DNA of 64,000 nt from assembly GCA_012520645.1 (NCBI GenBank), contig JAAYNV010000009.1, positions 1 to 64,000 on the forward strand. Direction: 5' to 3'. The DNA comes from Clostridiales bacterium (GTDB lineage Bacteria > Bacillota > Clostridia > Lachnospirales > Lachnospiraceae). Within the stretch, counting starts at the first letter, position 1. Every line of letters begins with the position of its first letter. The notes below the pieces were generated by a model. The model was not told where the DNA came from, ran no database searches, and saw nothing but the letters and a program-made list of their open reading frames with translations. Shown piece after piece: positions 60,588 through 64,000 of the stretch. Position numbers and translations under genes: made by a program.

Positions 60588-61571
60588 ATGAAAATAGGAA
60601 AAGTACCGGAGAGTGTATTAAAACGCTCTATCTTAAAGCAGATTCATACAAAAAGGGAAGAAGTATTACTTGGCGCAGACGTAGGGGAAGACTGCGCCAT
60701 TTTAGCATTTAAAGAGGATGAAGCATTTGTAATGTCCACCGATCCGATTACCGGAACCGTACAGGATATCGGGCGGCTGGCGGTGCAGATTACAGCAAAT
60801 GATATTGCTTCTGCCGGAGCAGAACCGGTGGCAGTCATGATTTCAGCCCTGTTTCCGGAAAGCATAACCGAAGAAGAGATACGTTATATAATGGGGCAGG
60901 TGGAGGAGACCTGCGCAGGTCTCCATATGCAGGTGTGTGGAGGACATACGGAAGTGACTGATGCAGTCAACAGGCCGGTTCTGACGGCGACCGGAGTTGG
61001 AAAGGTACATAAGGATCAGATTATCCGTACCGGAGGCGCAAGACCGGGGCAGGATGTAGTCGTAAGCAAATGGATTGCGTTAGAGGGAACCTCTATACTG
61101 GCCAAGGAAAAGGAAGCACTTCTGTTACAGAAGTTTCCGGCATATCTTGTAAGAGAAGCAAAGAATTTTGACCGGTTTTTGTCGGTTATACCGGAGGCTG
61201 CCACCGCCATTAAGTCCGGCGTTTGTGCAATGCATGACGTAACGGAGGGCGGTATTTTCGGAGCTCTTTGGGAACTGGCAGAAAGCTCGGGCGTCGGACT
61301 GGAAATTGATTTAAAAAAAATTCCGGTAAAACAGGAAACGATTGAAATATGTAACTATCTGGATATCAATCCGTATGAGCTGATATCCAGTGGCGCCATG
61401 CTGATGGCGGCGGATAATGGATATGATCTGGTCAGGGCTCTTGATAAGGACGGAATCCATGCAAGCGTTATCGGGAAGGTGACGGATGGTAATGACAGGG
61501 TCGTCATAAATGGTGAGGAACGGCGTTTTCTGGAACCACCGAAGGCAGATGCTTTGTATAAGGCATTATAA
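60588..61571 (+). CDS. AIR-synthase-related (HypE-like) protein
   Basis: The 327-residue protein has the PurM/HypE ATP-binding fold, with GADVGEDCAIL, MSTDPITG and VCGGHTEVTDAVNRPVLT. The C-terminal half contains HDVTEGGIFGALWELAE. HypE carries a C-terminal Cys that receives the carbamoyl group; this protein ends in ADALYKAL without one. No hydrogenase genes are nearby. It is therefore an AIR-synthase-like enzyme of unknown substrate. An Lrp regulator follows. Confidence 0.82.
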   Translation: MKIGKVPESVLKRSILKQIHTKREEVLLGADVGEDCAILAFKEDEAFVMSTDPITGTVQDIGRLAVQITANDIASAGAEPVAVMISALFPESITEEEIRYIMGQVEETCAGLHMQVCGGHTEVTDAVNRPVLTATGVGKVHKDQIIRTGGARPGQDVVVSKWIALEGTSILAKEKEALLLQKFPAYLVREAKNFDRFLSVIPEAATAIKSGVCAMHDVTEGGIFGALWELAESSGVGLEIDLKKIPVKQETIEICNYLDINPYELISSGAMLMAADNGYDLVRALDKDGIHASVIGKVTDGNDRVVINGEERRFLEPPKADALYKAL

Positions 61572-61601
61572 GACGAAGAAAAAAGACAGGAGTAAGGGAT
61601 T

Positions 61602-62084
61602 ATGAGAGAAAAAATTTTAGGAATCATCGAGAAGAACAGTCGTGTGGATATTAAGGAGCTGGCTGTCATTCTGGGTGTGGAAGAAATTGATGTCGTAAAT
61701 GAAATGGCTGCCATGGAAGCCGAAGGTGTGATCTGCGGCTATCATACACTGATTGACTGGGAAAAAACAAGTATTGAAAAGGTATCCGCACTGATTGAGG
61801 TGCGTGTGACACCGCAGAGAGGGCAGGGCTTTGATTCGATTGCAGAACGTATTTATAAGTATCCGGAGGTAAACTCGGTTTATCTGATTTCCGGCGGCTT
61901 TGATCTGCTTGTCACTCTGGAAGGAAAGAGCTTAAAGGAGATTTCACAGTTTGTATCCGATAAGCTGTCTACCCAGGAGTCAATCTTAAGTACCGCTACA
62001 CATTTCATCCTGAAAAAATATAAGGATCACGGTACGATTCTGTCGAAAAAATATGATGATGAAAGGATGAAGATTACACCATGA
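61602..62084 (+). CDS. Lrp/AsnC-family regulator
   Basis: The 160-residue protein has an N-terminal winged helix (about 3-55, ILGIIEKNSRVDIKELAVILGVEE). A RAM-type effector domain follows (about 70-145, SALIEVRVTPQRGQGFDSIAERIYKYPEVNSVYLISGGFDLLVTLEG). These proteins bind amino acids. Overlap of four bases with the aminotransferase gene suggests that it controls that gene. Confidence 0.92.
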   Translation: MREKILGIIEKNSRVDIKELAVILGVEEIDVVNEMAAMEAEGVICGYHTLIDWEKTSIEKVSALIEVRVTPQRGQGFDSIAERIYKYPEVNSVYLISGGFDLLVTLEGKSLKEISQFVSDKLSTQESILSTATHFILKKYKDHGTILSKKYDDERMKITP

Positions 62085-63262
62085 GAAATCCGTTAGCAGA
62101 TAAAGTAGTTGAAATAAAGCCGTCCGGAATCCGTAAATTTTTTGACATCGCAAGTGAAATGGAGGATGCTATTTCTCTCGGTGTGGGTGAACCGGATTTT
62201 GATACGCCATGGCATATTCGTGATGAGGGAATTTATTCTCTGGAAAAGGGACGTACCTTTTATACTTCCAATGCCGGTTTAAAGGAACTGAAGGTGGAAA
62301 TTTCCAATTATTTACATAGAAGGGTTCAGGTGGACTATGATCCAAACCATGAGGTTATTGTAACGGTGGGAGGTTCAGAAGCCATCGATATCGGTCTGCG
62401 TGCCATGTTAAATCCGGGAGATGAGGTTCTGATTCCGCAGCCCAGTTACGTTTCCTACGAGCCCTGTGCTGTGTTGGCGGGCGGTGTTCCGGTCATTATC
62501 GATCTGAAGGCAGAGAATGAATTCCGTCTGACGGCAAAGGAACTGGAAGATGCGATTACAGATAAGACAAAGGTACTAATTCTGCCGTTTCCGAATAACC
62601 CGACCGGGGCTGTTATGGAAAGAGAAGACCTTGAAGCGATTGCAAAGGTGATTATTGAAAAAGATATTTTCGTAATATCAGATGAGATTTATTCGGAACT
62701 GTCCTATCACGGGGATCATGTTTCCATTGCAGCTCTGCCGGGCATGCAGGAGAGAACGATACTGATTAATGGTTTTTCAAAGGCATATGCTATGACAGGC
62801 TGGCGTCTGGGTTATGCGTGTGGACCGCGTGCGATTATTGAGCAGATGACCAAAATTCATCAGTTTGCTATTATGTGTGCGCCGACAACCAGCCAGTATG
62901 CTGCAGTAGAGGCATTAAAGAACGGTGATGAGGATGTGGCAGAGATGCGTGAGGCATATAATCAGAGAAGACGTTATCTGCTTCATGCTTTTAAAGAGAT
63001 GGGGCTTCCCTGCTTTGAGCCGTATGGCGCATTTTATGTTTTCCCATGTATTAAGGAATTTGGCATGACCAGTGATGAGTTTGCGACCCGTTTTCTGGAG
63101 GAAGAAAAGGTGGCTGTCGTACCAGGAACTGCTTTTGGAGAGAGTGGAGAGGGATTTGTGCGTATTTCCTATGCGTATTCTCTGGAAAATCTGAAAATCG
63201 CAATTGGAAGACTGGGAGACTTTGTAAAACGCCTGAAGGAAGAGAAGAGAGACAATGCTTAA
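62081..63262 (+). CDS. Class I/II pyridoxal-phosphate aminotransferase
   Basis: The 393-residue protein is an aspartate-aminotransferase-fold enzyme. It contains VGEPDFDTP, FPNNPTGAV, ISDEIYSELSYHG and the PLP-binding Lys in NGFSKAYAMTGWRLGY, followed by the C-terminal FVRISYA. The amino donor cannot be fixed from the sequence; aromatic or aspartate transaminases are likely. It overlaps the Lrp gene (ATGA) and trmL (eight bases). Confidence 0.93.
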   Translation: MRNPLADKVVEIKPSGIRKFFDIASEMEDAISLGVGEPDFDTPWHIRDEGIYSLEKGRTFYTSNAGLKELKVEISNYLHRRVQVDYDPNHEVIVTVGGSEAIDIGLRAMLNPGDEVLIPQPSYVSYEPCAVLAGGVPVIIDLKAENEFRLTAKELEDAITDKTKVLILPFPNNPTGAVMEREDLEAIAKVIIEKDIFVISDEIYSELSYHGDHVSIAALPGMQERTILINGFSKAYAMTGWRLGYACGPRAIIEQMTKIHQFAIMCAPTTSQYAAVEALKNGDEDVAEMREAYNQRRRYLLHAFKEMGLPCFEPYGAFYVFPCIKEFGMTSDEFATRFLEEEKVAVVPGTAFGESGEGFVRISYAYSLENLKIAIGRLGDFVKRLKEEKRDNA

Positions 63263-63752
63263 TATTGTACTGCATCAGCCGGAGATTCCGGCAAATACCG
63301 GGAACATCGGGAGAACCTGTGTAGCCACAGGGACAAGACTCCACCTGATCGAGCCGCTCGGATTCCGCCTGGATGAGAAATCCATCAAAAGAGCGGGGAT
63401 GGACTATTGGGAGCATCTGGATGTGACCCGTTATATCAATTTTGAGGAATTTAAAGAAAAAAATCCCGGTGCGAAAATCTGGATGGCGACCACAAAAGCG
63501 AAACATGTCTATTCGGATGTGAATTTTGGGCCGGATGATTTTATTATGTTTGGTAAGGAAAGTGCAGGAATACCGGAAGAAATTTTAGTGGATTATGAGG
63601 AAAGCTGTATCCGGATTCCAATGCTTCCACAGATTCGGTCGCTGAATCTTTCCAATTCCGTGGCAGTTGTGTTATATGAAGCACTTCGCCAGAATGGATT
63701 TGCGCATATGCAGTGTCAGGGAGAACTCCACAGGCTTCACTGGAAGGAATAG
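63255..63752 (+). CDS. trmL: tRNA (cytidine(34)-2'-O)-methyltransferase
   Basis: TrmL methylates the ribose of the wobble base in certain tRNA-Leu. The 165-residue single-domain SPOUT protein starts IVLHQPEIPANTGNIGRTC. It has GFRLDEKSIKRAGMDYW, MFGKESAGIPEEIL and the knot motif IPMLPQIRSLNLSNSVAVVLYE. It overlaps the aminotransferase by eight bases. A perfect terminator follows. Confidence 0.95.
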   Translation: MLNIVLHQPEIPANTGNIGRTCVATGTRLHLIEPLGFRLDEKSIKRAGMDYWEHLDVTRYINFEEFKEKNPGAKIWMATTKAKHVYSDVNFGPDDFIMFGKESAGIPEEILVDYEESCIRIPMLPQIRSLNLSNSVAVVLYEALRQNGFAHMQCQGELHRLHWKE

Positions 63753-63788
63753 GAGAGAACGGCCTGAAAGAAAGAGTAGAGCAATGTG

Positions 63789-63830
63789 AAAGGAACGCAG
63801 ATTGTTACGGCAATCTGCGTTCCTTTGATT
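63789..63830. terminator. Convergent terminator between trmL and the histidine kinase
   Basis: AAAGGAACGCAGATTG (63789-63804) pairs perfectly with CAATCTGCGTTCCTTT (63811-63826) around a six-base loop. It suits both strands. Confidence 0.85.
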
Positions 63831-63843
63831 TATTTGGCAAACT

Positions 63844-64000
63844 CTAGATTTCGTCATCCAGATCCATGACCGGAAGGGAGAAAATAAATTCGGTTCCGAC
63901 GCCCTCCGTACTGACTACATTGATATGCTCTCCATGGGAGTGAATGATTTCTTTTGTAATCGAAAGACCGAGACCGGTCCCCTTTTTGTCTTTGCCGCGG
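63844..64000 (-). CDS. C-terminal end of a sensor histidine kinase (cut by window edge)
   Basis: The reverse strand encodes 51 residues up to a TAG at 63846-63844. They begin RGKDKKGTGLGLSITKEI, the G2 box of the HATPase_c domain. HGEHINVVSTEGVGTEFIFSLPV follows, the normal end of such kinases, with a short acidic tail. The rest, and any response regulator, lie outside the window. Confidence 0.88.
   Translation of the reverse strand, partial: RGKDKKGTGLGLSITKEIIHSHGEHINVVSTEGVGTEFIFSLPVMDLDDEI

Overview
The window looks like chromosomal DNA from a spore-forming, anaerobic gut Firmicute, most probably a Lachnospiraceae (Clostridium cluster XIVa). This rests on the gene families, strong AGGAGG ribosome sites, a conserved sporulation/division block, rubrerythrins, a two-gene SUF system, GalT of the Firmicute type and Cys-rich FeoB partners. 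No phage, complete insertion sequence, CRISPR array or rRNA operon was seen. The only mobile-type traces are a toxin-like tail at the left edge and an internally shortened Rpn/PD-(D/E)XK gene.

Layout. 1-1.3 kb: toxin-like C-terminus and shortened Rpn gene. 1.5-8.6 kb: ackA, YgjP-type peptidase, rubrerythrin, cca, CotS-like spore coat gene, PEGA lipoprotein, mazG. 8.8-15.9 kb: the conserved hup-rqcP-yabP-yabQ-divIC-spoIIE-tilS-hpt-ftsH block. 16.2-27.3 kb: carbohydrate genes (GH13, GH42, trehalose PTS operon with its repressor) with tRNA-Tyr, tRNA-Leu and hflKC among them. 27.3-32.6 kb: redox and iron genes, namely a rubredoxin/glutamate-synthase/rubrerythrin fusion and feoA-feoB-FeoB-associated protein under twin inverted repeats. 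32.7-40.1 kb: NYN-LOTUS protein with a coupled HTH partner, homocysteine methyltransferase/MTHFR, CAP protein, DMT transporter, minimal SufC/SufB. 40.3-47.7 kb: a binding-protein ABC importer with a YesM/YesN-type two-component system and a Cof-type HAD phosphatase. 47.8-48.3 kb: tRNA-Gly(UCC), tRNA-Gly(GCC), tRNA-Phe. 48.4-54.7 kb: TM2 protein, AraC regulator, galK-galT, radical SAM protein. 54.9-58.8 kb: TetR and CPA2 antiporter, nth, DnaQ-like exonuclease. 58.8-64 kb: small membrane protein, VanW/G5 protein, AIR-synthase-like protein, Lrp regulator, aminotransferase, trmL and the end of a histidine kinase.

Genes that work together: galK/galT could process galactose released by the GH42 enzyme. 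TreB/TreC import and split trehalose. FeoAB, rubrerythrins and SufBC form an iron/oxidative-stress theme. FtsH and its usual partners HflK/HflC lie 5 kb apart. 

The most interesting signals are regulatory. Two sporulation genes (yabP and the cotS-like gene) have Shine-Dalgarno sequences buried in hairpins whose upstream arm would be missing from a transcript started at a sporulation-type promoter inside the hairpin region. spoIIE has a promoter with a 21-bp spacer and a Spo0A-box-like sequence on the -35. Two genes (spoIIE and the CPA2 antiporter) appear to carry one-base losses in homopolymers, which may be real frameshifts or assembly errors. All family assignments are from reading the sequence and memory of the families; no searches were run.
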